From an uncultured Lysobacter sp. (GTDB taxonomy: Bacteria; Pseudomonadota; Gammaproteobacteria; Xanthomonadales; Xanthomonadaceae): DNA of 15,937 nucleotides. The stretch lies in contig CADCUA010000311.1 in the NCBI GenBank assembly GCA_902805755.1, positions 1 to 15,937 of the forward strand. The letters run 5' to 3'. The notes under the pieces are model-generated. The model was not told the origin of the DNA. It was given only the letters and a program-made list of their open reading frames with translations, and ran no database searches. A program made the position numbers and the translations under genes. How positions within the stretch are numbered: the stretch's first letter is position 1; every line of letters begins with the position of its first letter. Shown here one piece after another: positions 1-7,061 of the stretch.

Positions 1-129
1 CGCCGGGTGTCCCGACAAGCGCTGCGCGCGCGACCAGATGTCGCCCTGGATGTAGCCGACAAGATGCCCAAGATGCAGCGGGCCGTTCGCATAGGGCAGG
101 GCGCAGGTAACGACAAACTCGCGGGTCAT
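1..129 (-). CDS. metG: Methionyl-tRNA synthetase, N-terminal fragment
   Basis: This is the first 43 codons of a gene that runs off the left edge. The product begins [20 protein letters not shown] and continues [20 protein letters not shown]. It shows the class I aminoacyl-tRNA synthetase HIGH signature as HLGH (residues 19-22), preceded by the [10 protein letters not shown] stretch typical of MetG. The enzyme charges tRNA(Met) with methionine in the cytoplasm. The ATG at 127-129 is the natural start because the conserved N-terminus begins within a few residues of it. Only the beginning of the catalytic domain is visible, so whether it carries zinc-knuckle or C-terminal dimerisation domains cannot be judged. 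A candidate -10 lies about 27 bases upstream. Confidence 0.95.
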   Translation of the reverse strand, partial: MTREFVVTCALPYANGPLHLGHLVGYIQGDIWSRAQRLSGHPA

Positions 130-155
130 GGGGGTCAGGCTCGCAGGGGGCGCGG

Positions 156-161
156 ATTATC
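156..161 (-). promoter_or_regulatory. Candidate -10 element for metG
   Basis: Read on the minus strand the sequence is TGCGATAAT, an extended -10-like element (TG, one base, then GATAAT). It would give a start of transcription about 20 bases before the metG ATG. I see no good -35 at the usual distance. This is pattern matching only. Confidence 0.35.
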
Positions 162-175
162 GCATGCGCGATGCC

Positions 176-193
176 TGCGGCTTTGAAGCCGCA
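176..193. repeat. Perfect 18-bp inverted repeat upstream of metG
   Basis: TGCGGCTT (176-183) and AAGCCGCA (186-193) are exact reverse complements separated by two bases, so as RNA this folds as a 7-bp stem with a TTGA loop. Flanking GCC (173-175) and GGC (195-197) could extend it past a bulge. It sits between the terminator at 209-234 and the candidate metG -10, over the area where a -35 would be. It has no T-run on either side, so it does not look like a terminator. It could be an operator or a REP-type palindrome. Confidence 0.45.
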
Positions 194-208
194 TGGCGAC
201 GCCAAAAG

Positions 209-234
209 AAAAGGCCCGGTTTCCCGGGCCTTTT
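209..234 (-). terminator. Rho-independent terminator after the DUF2147 gene (bidirectional in form)
   Basis: The stem is GGCCCGG (213-219) with CCGGGCC (224-230) and a 4-base loop, flanked by AAAA (209-212) and TTTT (231-234), so it has a T-run in both directions. It lies about 23 bases past the stop codon of the minus-strand DUF2147 gene and separates it from metG, which is transcribed the same way. Confidence 0.85.
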
Positions 235-256
235 CACATATGCCGCGAGCGTGCAA

Positions 257-685
257 TCAGTCCGCGCGCTGCCAGGTTGCCGTGCGGCAGAGGAAGGACA
301 TCTTGCAGCCGGTGACCTCGAGCTTGCGGCCGCCGTCGGTGACCTGCAGGTTCTTGACCTTGAAGCTGTCGCCGGTCGAAGGCTTGAAGCCCTGGCCATT
401 GCCCCAGCTGTTTCCGTTGCGCTTGAGGTCCCACAGAATCACCATGCCCGCGGTCGGCTTGCCCTTGCGGGCGCCGTTGCATTCGGTGCAGGTCGCGGCT
501 TTCGCGTCGAGTGCCTCGACGATCTTCGCGGCAAGCATGCCGTTCTTCGTCTCGTACACCTCGGTGATCGTCATGGCCTTGCCGGTCTGATCATCGATCG
601 TCTTCCAGCGACCCACGGGAGAGGTCTGCGCGGACGCCGTGAATGCCACGGCCAGCAGCGTGAGGGCGAACAGGGTCTTGCGCAT
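257..685 (-). CDS. Secreted DUF2147 domain protein
   Basis: The 142-residue protein has a clear signal peptide (MRKTLFALTLLAVAFTASAQ, with predicted cleavage after the ASA motif at about residues 17-19) and so should be exported to the periplasm. The mature part matches the DUF2147 pattern: an early GRWKTIDDQTGK, a CTEC motif (Cys66, Cys69), GMVILWDLK at about 80-88, a W.NG segment, and a C-terminal RTATWQR. Two more cysteines (Cys127, Cys133) lie near the end, so two disulfides or a metal site are possible. The molecular function of DUF2147 proteins is not established. The ATG at 683-685 is preceded by a GGAG Shine-Dalgarno, and the gene is followed by its own terminator, so it is probably transcribed alone. 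It is divergent from mrp. Confidence 0.9.
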   Translation of the reverse strand: MRKTLFALTLLAVAFTASAQTSPVGRWKTIDDQTGKAMTITEVYETKNGMLAAKIVEALDAKAATCTECNGARKGKPTAGMVILWDLKRNGNSWGNGQGFKPSTGDSFKVKNLQVTDGGRKLEVTGCKMSFLCRTATWQRAD

Positions 686-732
686 GGTTTCTCCAGGGAG
701 GCTGCCCGAGCGACGCCGGGTCCAGTCGCGGC

Positions 733-738
733 TTTATA
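733..738 (-). promoter_or_regulatory. Candidate -10 for the DUF2147 gene
   Basis: The minus strand reads GGTATAAAGC, giving TATAAA as a near-consensus -10 about 48 bases before the ATG. No convincing -35 is visible at 16-18 bases. Confidence 0.4.
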
Positions 739-870
739 CCGCATTCGCGAGCGTATGGACGGCGGGCCAGAGGCCCATTCAGGTGCCGGGAGCGGAGGAC
801 GTCACAACTATGCGAATCCAGAGCCGTCGTCCGGATCCCGCCCGCCGCGGCGGCGACCGTGACCGGGCGA

Positions 871-876
871 TATCAT
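871..876 (+). promoter_or_regulatory. Candidate -10 for mrp
   Basis: TATCAT in the context GGCGATATCATGGCC lies 26 bases before the chosen GTG start of mrp. It implies a leader of about 20 bases. The ATG inside this motif is in another reading frame and is not the start of mrp. I see no -35. Confidence 0.35.
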
Positions 877-902
877 GGCCCGCCCTCAACAGGCGCCCGC
901 TC

Positions 903-1973
903 GTGAACGAATCCCTGCAGTCCTGGTTGCTCGAGCAGCCGCTGCCCGGCACGCAGACCACGTTCGGCCGGATCGAAACGCGTATCCGCGCCACGGTCGT
1001 GGAGGGCAGGGCAGCGGTCTCGATGATGCTGCCGGTTCCCGCGCAGGGTTGGCGAGCCGACATCGAGGCGTGGCTGACACAGGTGCTGGAGACGCGTGGA
1101 CTGTCGCTCTCGCATCTGGAACTCACCCAGCGCATCCCCACGCACGCGGTGCAGCCGGGCGTCAGTCCCTTGTCGAACGTGCGCAACATCATCGCGGTCG
1201 GTTCGGGCAAGGGCGGGGTCGGCAAGTCCACGACCGCCGTGAACCTCGCGCTGGCACTCGCAGCGGATGGAGCGCGGGTCGGCGTGCTCGATGCGGACGT
1301 GTACGGGCCCAGCGTGCCGATGATGCTGGGCCTCTCGGGCCGGCCGGACAGCCCCGACGGCAAGACCATCGAGCCGATGCGCGCGCACGGGCTCGAGGCG
1401 ATGTCGATCGGACTGCTGGTGGACCAGGACACGCCCATGATCTGGCGCGGCCCGATGGCGACCTCGGCGCTGACGCAGCTGCTGACCGAAACGCGATGGG
1501 GCGACCTCGATTACCTCATCGTCGACCTGCCGCCGGGCACGGGCGATATCCAGCTGACGCTCGCGCAGAAGATCCCGGTGGCAGGCGCCGTCATCGTCAC
1601 CACCCCGCAGGACGTGGCAACGCTCGATGCGCGCAAGGCGCTGAAGATGTTCGAGAAGGTCAACGTGCCGGTGCTGGGCGTTGTCGAGAACATGGCCGTG
1701 CATGTGTGCTCGAACTGCGGGCACAGCGAACACATCTTCGGCGAGGGCGGCGGCGCGGGTATCGCGGCGCAGTACGACGTGCCCCTGCTTGGCAGCCTGC
1801 CGCTGGAAGTCGCCATCCGCAGATCCGGCGACCAGGGCCGGCCGCTCGTGCTGGCGGAGCCCGAATCACCCGCCGCTCAGGCCTACAGATCGACCGCCCG
1901 TCAGATCGCGATCGAGTTATCGAAGCGACCGCACACGGCAACGCCGCTCTCCGTCTCACTTTTAGGGGATTGA
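903..1973 (+). CDS. mrp: Mrp/ApbC-family P-loop ATPase, Fe-S cluster carrier
   Basis: Members of this MinD/Mrp NTPase family (ApbC, Mrp, Nbp35) bind and hand over Fe-S clusters in the cytoplasm. Starting at the GTG at 903 the product has 356 residues. Residues 1-85 form a divergent N-terminal domain in the place of DUF59/MIP18. The deviant Walker A is GKGGVGKST (102-110), followed by VLDADVYGPS (128-137), DLPPGTGD (208-215), VTTPQD (232-237) and the CSNC pair Cys269/Cys272, which bridges the cluster in homologues. The frame stays open upstream to 639, but those residues look like Arg/Pro-rich out-of-gene translation, so I prefer GTG 903, which begins VNESLQSWLL. Its Shine-Dalgarno is weak, so the exact start is uncertain. 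It lies divergent from metG and the DUF2147 gene. No terminator is seen before the protease gene. Confidence 0.93.
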   Translation: MNESLQSWLLEQPLPGTQTTFGRIETRIRATVVEGRAAVSMMLPVPAQGWRADIEAWLTQVLETRGLSLSHLELTQRIPTHAVQPGVSPLSNVRNIIAVGSGKGGVGKSTTAVNLALALAADGARVGVLDADVYGPSVPMMLGLSGRPDSPDGKTIEPMRAHGLEAMSIGLLVDQDTPMIWRGPMATSALTQLLTETRWGDLDYLIVDLPPGTGDIQLTLAQKIPVAGAVIVTTPQDVATLDARKALKMFEKVNVPVLGVVENMAVHVCSNCGHSEHIFGEGGGAGIAAQYDVPLLGSLPLEVAIRRSGDQGRPLVLAEPESPAAQAYRSTARQIAIELSKRPHTATPLSVSLLGD

Positions 1974-2088
1974 CGCAGTTCGTTTCGTGCTGCGCTGCGA
2001 CAAACCGAAACGACCGATTGTGCAATAGATGCTCGACGCGCCGCGTCGGCGCCCGTCCATCGCACACGTCAATCGGGAGTTCCACTCA

Positions 2089-3462
2089 ATGAAGCATCTG
2101 TTCCGTACCGGCATGCTGGCCGGCGCCGTCATTGCAGCACTGGGCATGTTCTCCACCGCTGCTGCAGGCGGTCGCCCCGACCTCGTGCTTTCAGGTTTGA
2201 AGGCAGGCCGGGCACACCAGGCGGACGAGCTCATCGTGAAATACCGCGACGGTGCGACCAGCACCGACCAGGCGGCCGTGCGCCAGGGCCTCGGCGCCCG
2301 CAAGGTCGACACCCTGCGGCCGGGCAATGGCAAGCGCGGCGAAGTGGCGCTGCTCAGGCTGCCGGCCGGCACGAGCGTCGCAGCGGCGGTGCAGGCGCTC
2401 GCGAACGATGCATCGGTCGAATACGCGGAGCCGAACTGGACCTACCAGCATCGCGCCACCTCGAACGACACCTATTACACGAACGGATCGCTGTGGGGCA
2501 TGTACGGCGATGCATCGACGCCGTCGAACCAGTACGGCTCGCAGGCGGCCGAGGCATGGGCGCGCGGCCACACCGATTGCGGCAACGTGATCGTCGGTGT
2601 GATCGACGAGGGCATCTACTTCAATCATGAAGATCTCGCGGCCAACATCTGGGTGAATCCGTACGACGGCGCCGATGGCATCGACAACGACGGCAACGGC
2701 TACGTGGACGACCTCCGCGGCTGGGATTTCGAAGGCGACAGCAACAACATCAACTCCGGCGGGGCAAGCGATGACCACGGCACGCACGTGGCAGGCACGA
2801 TCGCTGGCGTTGGCGGCAACGGCAAGGGCGTGGCCGGCGTGTGCTGGAGCGGCGTCAAGCTGATCAGCGGCAAGTTCCTCGGGCGTCGCGGCGGCAGCAC
2901 GGCGAACGCGATCAAGGCGATCGACTACTTCAACGATCTCAAGGCGCGGCACGGCCTGAACATCGTCGCGACGAACAATTCCTGGGGCGGCGGTGGCTTC
3001 TCGCAGGCGCTGCAGGATGCGATCGAGCGGGCGAACAAGGCCGGCATCCTGTTCATCGCGGCGGCCGGCAACGACGCCTACGACAACGACACGACCGCGA
3101 GCTATCCGTCCAACTACCCGAACCCGAACATCATCGCGGTCGCCTCGACCACGAGCACGGGCGGGCTGTCGAGCTTCTCGCAGTACGGCAAGGTGACCGT
3201 CGACATCGGTGCGCCGGGCTCGGGCATCTTTTCGACGGTGCCGAAGAGTGCGAAGGGCAAGCTGATCTCGAGCTATGCAAGCTACAGCGGCACCTCGATG
3301 GCCACCCCGCATGTGACGGGCGCGGCGGCGCTGTACAAGTCCTCGCATTCCGGCGCCACCGCGGCCGACGTCGAGGCGGCGATCCTCGGCGCCGCGATTC
3401 CGACGCCGTCGCTGCAGGGCAAGGTGGTCACCGACGGGCGGCTCGACGTCAGCGGCTTCTGA
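2089..3462 (+). CDS. Secreted subtilisin-like serine protease (peptidase family S8)
   Basis: The 457-residue protein has a signal peptide (1 to about 26, ending TAAA). An inhibitor-type propeptide follows (about 45-117, from ELIVKYRDG to VEYAEPNW) and then the catalytic domain. The triad is Asp173 in VGVIDEGI, His230 in DDHGTHVAG and Ser403 in SGTSMATPH, with oxyanion Asn328 in AAAGND. An Asp/Asn/Gly-rich loop at 196-208 (DGIDNDGNGYVDD) looks like a calcium site, and Cys164 and Cys252 might pair. The usual D-T/S-G around the aspartate is D-E-G here, a variant I recall from related S8 peptidases. There is no C-terminal P-proprotein or PPC domain. The protein is probably exported by Sec and matured by propeptide removal. 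The ATG at 2089 has GGGAG at 2075-2079; the in-frame codon at 2029 would put 20 polar residues before the signal peptide. A terminator follows, so it is likely monocistronic. Confidence 0.95.
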   Translation: MKHLFRTGMLAGAVIAALGMFSTAAAGGRPDLVLSGLKAGRAHQADELIVKYRDGATSTDQAAVRQGLGARKVDTLRPGNGKRGEVALLRLPAGTSVAAAVQALANDASVEYAEPNWTYQHRATSNDTYYTNGSLWGMYGDASTPSNQYGSQAAEAWARGHTDCGNVIVGVIDEGIYFNHEDLAANIWVNPYDGADGIDNDGNGYVDDLRGWDFEGDSNNINSGGASDDHGTHVAGTIAGVGGNGKGVAGVCWSGVKLISGKFLGRRGGSTANAIKAIDYFNDLKARHGLNIVATNNSWGGGGFSQALQDAIERANKAGILFIAAAGNDAYDNDTTASYPSNYPNPNIIAVASTTSTGGLSSFSQYGKVTVDIGAPGSGIFSTVPKSAKGKLISSYASYSGTSMATPHVTGAAALYKSSHSGATAADVEAAILGAAIPTPSLQGKVVTDGRLDVSGF

Positions 3463-3483
3463 CCGGATATCGCAACACTCTTG

Positions 3484-3511
3484 AAGGCCCGGCAATGCCG
3501 GGCCTTTTTTT
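3484..3511 (+). terminator. Rho-independent terminator of the S8 protease gene
   Basis: A 10-bp perfect stem AAGGCCCGGC (3484-3493) pairs with GCCGGGCCTT (3497-3506) around a 3-base loop, and the T-run continues to 3511. It lies 21 bases after the protease stop codon. Confidence 0.93.
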
Positions 3512-3530
3512 GCGTGGTGCCTGCGAACGC

Positions 3531-3536
3531 TAGAAT
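3531..3536 (+). promoter_or_regulatory. Candidate -10 for dcd
   Basis: TAGAAT lies 27 bases before the dcd ATG, implying a leader of about 20 bases. The -35 region would overlap the end of the preceding terminator's T-run (TTTTGC at 3508-3513 has 17-base spacing but is a poor match). The same TAGAAT hexamer occurs before several other genes in this window. Confidence 0.5.
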
Positions 3537-3563
3537 GGCGGCCTCGCATTGGTGGAAACCCGA

Positions 3564-4133
3564 ATGAGCATCAAGTCCGACCGTTGGATCCGTCGCATGG
3601 CCGAGCAGCACGGCATGATCGAGCCGTTCGAACCCGGCCAGGTGAAGGTCGCGGCGAACGGGGAGCGCATCGTCAGCTACGGAACGTCCAGCTACGGCTA
3701 CGACGTGCGCTGCTCACGGGAGTTCAAGATCTTCACGAATATCAATTCGACGATCGTCGACCCGAAGCATTTCGACAGCGGCAGCTTCGTGGACATCGAT
3801 TCCGACGTCTGCATCATCCCGCCGAATTCCTTCGCGCTCGCCCGCACGGTCGAGTACTTCCGCATTCCGCGTGACACGCTGGTGGTGTGCCTGGGCAAGA
3901 GCACGTATGCGCGCTGCGGCATCATCGTCAACGTCACGCCGCTCGAGCCGGAGTGGAAAGGGCATGTCACGCTCGAGTTCTCGAACACGACGCCGTTGCC
4001 CGCGCGCATCTACGCGAACGAGGGCGTCGCGCAGATGCTGTTCTTCCAGTCGGATGAAGTCTGCGAAACCTCGTACAAGGATCGCGGCGGCAAATACCAG
4101 GGACAGACCGGCGTAACGCTGCCGCGCACCTGA
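3564..4133 (+). CDS. dcd: dCTP deaminase
   Basis: The 189-residue protein has the length and sequence of Dcd, which deaminates dCTP to dUTP in the cytoplasm and so feeds the dUTPase/thymidylate route. Visible family motifs are the start [22 protein letters not shown] (43-50), [12 protein letters not shown] (109-120, with Ser113 and Arg117) and the catalytic Glu138 in VTLEFSN, which falls at the same number as in the E. coli enzyme. The C-terminal [13 protein letters not shown] segment is the flexible tail that closes over the nucleotide. I chose the ATG at 3564 because the conserved N-terminus begins there and GGTGGA (3551-3556) can act as ribosome binding site; the upstream TTG at 3549 would add only five residues. 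It is convergent with the small secreted gene at 4140, with 6 bases between stop codons. Confidence 0.97.
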   Translation: MSIKSDRWIRRMAEQHGMIEPFEPGQVKVAANGERIVSYGTSSYGYDVRCSREFKIFTNINSTIVDPKHFDSGSFVDIDSDVCIIPPNSFALARTVEYFRIPRDTLVVCLGKSTYARCGIIVNVTPLEPEWKGHVTLEFSNTTPLPARIYANEGVAQMLFFQSDEVCETSYKDRGGKYQGQTGVTLPRT

Positions 4134-4139
4134 GGCCGG

Positions 4140-4436
4140 TCAGGGCTTCTGGTAGGTCACGAAGAAGCCCTGCAGGTCGCCGTTTTCAACATAGGGCTGC
4201 ACCGACAGCACCCGATAACCGCGGGCCGCGAACGCCTGGTGCGAGCGGTTCAGCGCGTTCGCCGCGCCCTGGTTGCGAAAACCCCAGTTGACGTCGACCC
4301 AGACCGATGCCGCCTGCAGGCCGGCGCGCTCGGCTTCGAGGGCCGCGTCGGCGGGCTTGCGGTCGAACAGGCCGGCGTGGGCGGGCGCGATGGCCAGCGC
4401 GGTCGCGAGCAGTACGGTGAGGGTGCGAAAGCGCAT
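4140..4436 (-). CDS. Small secreted protein of unknown function
   Basis: The 98-residue product has a good signal peptide (MRFRTLTVLLATALAIAPAHA, predicted cleavage after AHA at residue 21) and a mature part of about 77 residues starting GLFDRKP. The mature part has an Ala-rich helix-like segment (about 28-45), then VWVDVNWGFRNQGAANALN, then an RGYRVLSVQPYVENGDLQG stretch that reads like two beta strands ending FFVTYQK. It has no cysteine. I do not recognise the family. The ATG at 4436 has GGAG (4443-4446 on the minus strand) at good spacing; the frame is open further upstream, but into the HIT gene. It is the last gene after the dienelactone hydrolase and HIT genes, 38 bases past the HIT stop, and is probably co-transcribed with them. 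Confidence 0.82.
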   Translation of the reverse strand: MRFRTLTVLLATALAIAPAHAGLFDRKPADAALEAERAGLQAASVWVDVNWGFRNQGAANALNRSHQAFAARGYRVLSVQPYVENGDLQGFFVTYQKP

Positions 4437-4474
4437 CGGAATCTCCGGAATCTGAAAAGGTTGAGTGCGTGCGC

Positions 4475-4894
4475 TTACGGCGCGTCGCAGTGCATCTGCA
4501 GCTCGCCGATGCGCCGCTCCAGCGCCGCCGGCGCATACGGCTCGGCAACACCAAAGCCCCACACCGGTCGCGGCCACGCGGCATCACCCGCGAAGCGGGC
4601 AACCACGTGGATATGCAGTTGCGGGACGACATTGCCCAGCGCGGCGATGTTGAGCTTGTCCGGCTTAACGGCACGCTGCAGCAATCGGCTGGCGCGCGTG
4701 ATTTCGCCCGTCAGCAGGGCGAGTTGATCCGGCGCAAGGTCGACCAGCTCCACGGCGCCCGGCACGCGCGGTACAAGGATCAACCACGGATAGCGCGCGT
4801 CGTTCATCAGCAACACGTCGCTGAGCGGCCATTGCTGCACGAGATGCGTATCGGCCGCGAGTTGCGGATGCAGGCACCAGGCGGTGTCCGTCAT
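4475..4894 (-). CDS. HIT-family nucleotide hydrolase
   Basis: The 139-residue protein carries the histidine triad signature as QLHIHVVAR (92-100). His94 is the expected nucleophile and His96 the third triad position, with Gln92 replacing the first His, as in the group of small bacterial HIT proteins with NVVPQLHIHVV. Upstream, PWLILVPR (36-43) and KLNIAALGN (80-88) match the strands of the HIT fold. These proteins hydrolyse dinucleoside polyphosphates or nucleotide conjugates in the cytoplasm; the exact substrate here is unknown. The start codon overlaps the stop of the dienelactone hydrolase gene as ATGA, so translation is probably coupled. Confidence 0.92.
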   Translation of the reverse strand: MTDTAWCLHPQLAADTHLVQQWPLSDVLLMNDARYPWLILVPRVPGAVELVDLAPDQLALLTGEITRASRLLQRAVKPDKLNIAALGNVVPQLHIHVVARFAGDAAWPRPVWGFGVAEPYAPAALERRIGELQMHCDAP

Positions 4895-5556
4895 GTGAGC
4901 GTCCTGCGCAGGAATTCAATGGTTCGCTGCCAAGCGAGCGCAGCGCTAGGCGCATCGAAGACGTGGTTGTCCACATCGCGATTGAACGCATGGCCCGCAG
5001 GGTAAACGTGGATAGCGGCGTCCGGTTGATGTTCGTGGTGAAGCGCGATGTCCGCAGGCGGAACCGTGTCGTCGTGCTCGCCGAAATGGAACATCAGCGG
5101 CGCACGGGCCGCCTCGGCTAGGAACGGCACCGTTCGCGCGCCGTAGTACGACACCGCCGGCAGGCCGACCCGCGTGTTGGCGAGGAAGGCCACGCTTCCA
5201 CCCCAGCAGAATCCGACCACGGCGACCTGCAGCCCTTCGGCGCGCAAGCGCTCGGCGGTCGCGCGCACGATGTCGACCGCCCGCTCGAATCCCAGCTGCT
5301 CACGCAGGCTGCGGCCGCGCTGCACGCCGGCATCGTCATAGCCGAGCTCGACGCCAGGCTCTACCGGGTCGTACAGCGAGGGTGCGACTGCAACGAATCC
5401 CTCATCGGCAAACCTCTGCGTGACCTCGCGCATGTGCGCGTTGACGCCGAAGATCTCCTGCAGCACCACCACGGCGCCGCGCGCGGGCTGCGCAGGCTCG
5501 GCGCGCCAGCCACGGACCGGGCCGTGGGCGGTATCGATCGTGATCCATTGGCTCAT
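4891..5556 (-). CDS. Dienelactone hydrolase family protein
   Basis: The 221-residue alpha/beta hydrolase has the DLH architecture: [13 protein letters not shown] (27-39, with Glu34 matching the glutamate that gates the nucleophile in DLH), nucleophile Cys117 in VGFCWGGS, an acidic residue in [10 protein letters not shown] (probably Asp162) and His189 in AGHAFNRD. In known members these cleave dienelactones to maleylacetate in chlorocatechol breakdown, but most chromosomal homologues have no proven substrate and no catechol genes are nearby. I chose the ATG at 5556 (MSQWITID) because it is where family similarity begins; an ATG at 5571 would add five residues. The gene overlaps the HIT gene by four bases and appears to head a three-gene operon. 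Confidence 0.9.
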   Translation of the reverse strand: MSQWITIDTAHGPVRGWRAEPAQPARGAVVVLQEIFGVNAHMREVTQRFADEGFVAVAPSLYDPVEPGVELGYDDAGVQRGRSLREQLGFERAVDIVRATAERLRAEGLQVAVVGFCWGGSVAFLANTRVGLPAVSYYGARTVPFLAEAARAPLMFHFGEHDDTVPPADIALHHEHQPDAAIHVYPAGHAFNRDVDNHVFDAPSAALAWQRTIEFLRRTLT

Positions 5557-5594
5557 GTGCGCTGCGTCCATGTTCAGGCGTGTCCGGGGGCTGG

Positions 5595-5600
5595 ATTCTA
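5595..5600 (-). promoter_or_regulatory. Candidate -10 for the dienelactone hydrolase/HIT operon
   Basis: The minus strand reads GCTAGAATCC, giving TAGAAT about 39 bases before the chosen ATG. It stands only 10 bases from the candidate rimO -10 on the opposite strand, so the two promoters would be back to back and overlap. Confidence 0.42.
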
Positions 5601-5610
5601 GCCTCGCGGC

Positions 5611-5616
5611 TATACT
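5611..5616 (+). promoter_or_regulatory. Candidate -10 for rimO
   Basis: TATACT, in GGCTATACTCG, is a one-mismatch -10 that would start transcription near 5623, leaving a leader of about 65 bases before the rimO ATG. No good -35 is visible 16-18 bases upstream, where the opposing promoter lies. Confidence 0.45.
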
Positions 5617-5687
5617 CGCCTGCTTCCCGCCCACGTCAGGCGCCCGTCCACGGGTGCCGGCGCCGCCTGCCTTACGGTTGCTTTCCC

Positions 5688-7052
5688 ATGTCCCTGAACG
5701 ACACGCTGCCCCGCAGCGGCAAGATCGGTTTCGTCAGCCTCGGTTGCCCGAAGGCGCTGGTCGACTCCGAACGCATCCTCACGCAGCTGCGCGTCGAGGG
5801 CTACGACATCGTGCCCAGCTACGACGATGCGGACGTGGTGGTGGTCAATACCTGCGGCTTCATCGATTCGGCCGTGACCGAGTCGCTGGACGCGATCGGC
5901 GAGGCGATGGCGGAGAACGGCAAGGTCATCGTGACCGGCTGCCTGGGCAAGCGCCCGGAGCAGATCCGCGAAGCGCATCCGGACGTGCTTTCGATCAGCG
6001 GCCCGCAGGACTATTCAAGCGTGATGAGCGCCGTGTACGCAGCGCTGCCGCCGAAGCACGACCCGTTCCTGGACCTGGTGCCGCGCCGCCAGGCGGACGA
6101 TGACATCGGCATCAAGCTGACGCCGAAGCATTACGCGTACCTGAAGATTTCCGAAGGCTGCAACCACCGCTGCAGCTTCTGCATCATCCCGTCGATGCGC
6201 GGCGACCTGGTCTCACGCCCGGTCGACCAGGTGCTGCGCGAGGCCGAAAAGCTCGCGATGGGCGGGGTGAAGGAGCTGCTGGTCATCTCGCAGGACACGT
6301 CTGCCTATGGCGTGGACCTGCGTTACGCCGAGCGCGAATGGCACGGCAAGACCTACCAGACGCGCATGAAGTCGCTGTGCGAAGGGCTGAGCGAGCTCGG
6401 CATCTGGACGCGCCTGCACTACGTGTATCCGTATCCGCACGTGGACGACATCATCCCGCTGATGGCGGATGGCAAGCTGCTGCCGTACCTGGACATCCCG
6501 TTCCAGCACGCGAGCCCGCGCATCCTCAAGCTCATGAAGCGGCCGGGCGCGGTGGACAAGACGCTTGAACGCATCCAGCGCTGGCGCTCGATCTGTCCGG
6601 AACTGACGATCCGCTCGACGTTCATCGTCGGCTTTCCGGGCGAGACCGAGGCCGAGTTCGAGCAGTTGCTCGACTTCCTCGACGAGGCGCAGCTTGACCG
6701 CGTGGGCGCGTTCGAGTACTCGCCGGTGGACGGCGCGACGGCGAACGCGCTGCCCGATGCCGTGCCCGAAGAAGTGAAGCAGGAGCGGCTCGCACGCTTC
6801 ATGGAGCGGCAGGCTTATATCTCGGAAGCGCGGCTGGAAGCGAAGGTCGGCACGGTGCAGCGCTGCCTGGTCGACGCACTCGACGGCGAACTCGCGATCG
6901 CTCGCTCGATGGCAGACGCGCCGGAGATCGACGGCCTGGTGCAGATCCAGAACGGCTTCGAGGCCGGGCTGAAGCCGGGCGAATTCGTCGATGTGCACAT
7001 CATGGGCAGCGACGAGCACGACCTGTACGGCGAGGTCGAGTTCGACGACTGA
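5688..7052 (+). CDS. rimO: Ribosomal protein S12 methylthiotransferase RimO
   Basis: The 454-residue radical SAM enzyme adds a methylthio group to the conserved aspartate of ribosomal protein S12. Order of domains: N-terminal UPF0004 domain with cluster cysteines Cys20 ([12 protein letters not shown]), Cys56 (VNTCGFID) and Cys85 (TGCLGKRP); radical SAM core with CX3CX2C at Cys158, Cys162 and Cys165 ([13 protein letters not shown]); and a C-terminal TRAM domain from about 382 to 450. The pairing of VSLGCPK with [12 protein letters not shown] distinguishes it from MiaB. I chose the ATG at 5688, just before the conserved N-terminus; the upstream open frame (from 5580) is not family sequence. It is divergent from the dienelactone hydrolase gene and convergent with greB, with no clear terminator right after its stop. 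Confidence 0.97.
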   Translation: MSLNDTLPRSGKIGFVSLGCPKALVDSERILTQLRVEGYDIVPSYDDADVVVVNTCGFIDSAVTESLDAIGEAMAENGKVIVTGCLGKRPEQIREAHPDVLSISGPQDYSSVMSAVYAALPPKHDPFLDLVPRRQADDDIGIKLTPKHYAYLKISEGCNHRCSFCIIPSMRGDLVSRPVDQVLREAEKLAMGGVKELLVISQDTSAYGVDLRYAEREWHGKTYQTRMKSLCEGLSELGIWTRLHYVYPYPHVDDIIPLMADGKLLPYLDIPFQHASPRILKLMKRPGAVDKTLERIQRWRSICPELTIRSTFIVGFPGETEAEFEQLLDFLDEAQLDRVGAFEYSPVDGATANALPDAVPEEVKQERLARFMERQAYISEARLEAKVGTVQRCLVDALDGELAIARSMADAPEIDGLVQIQNGFEAGLKPGEFVDVHIMGSDEHDLYGEVEFDD

Positions 7053-7061
7053 GGCGGACGG

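Noticed and set aside
875..2092. 405-codon plus-strand frame overlapping mrp
   Set aside because: Same region in another frame gives a complete Mrp ATPase with Walker motifs and a CxxC; this frame is Arg/Gly/Ala-rich noise.
209..3511. The near-identical stems GGCCCGG/CCGGGCC at 213-230 and 3486-3504 as copies of a mobile repeat
   Set aside because: Both are ordinary terminators directly after a gene with T-runs; flanking and loop sequences differ, and such stems are expected in GC-rich genomes.
2191..3549. 452-codon open frame on the minus strand
   Set aside because: Antisense shadow of the S8 protease gene, whose triad and signal peptide are clear.
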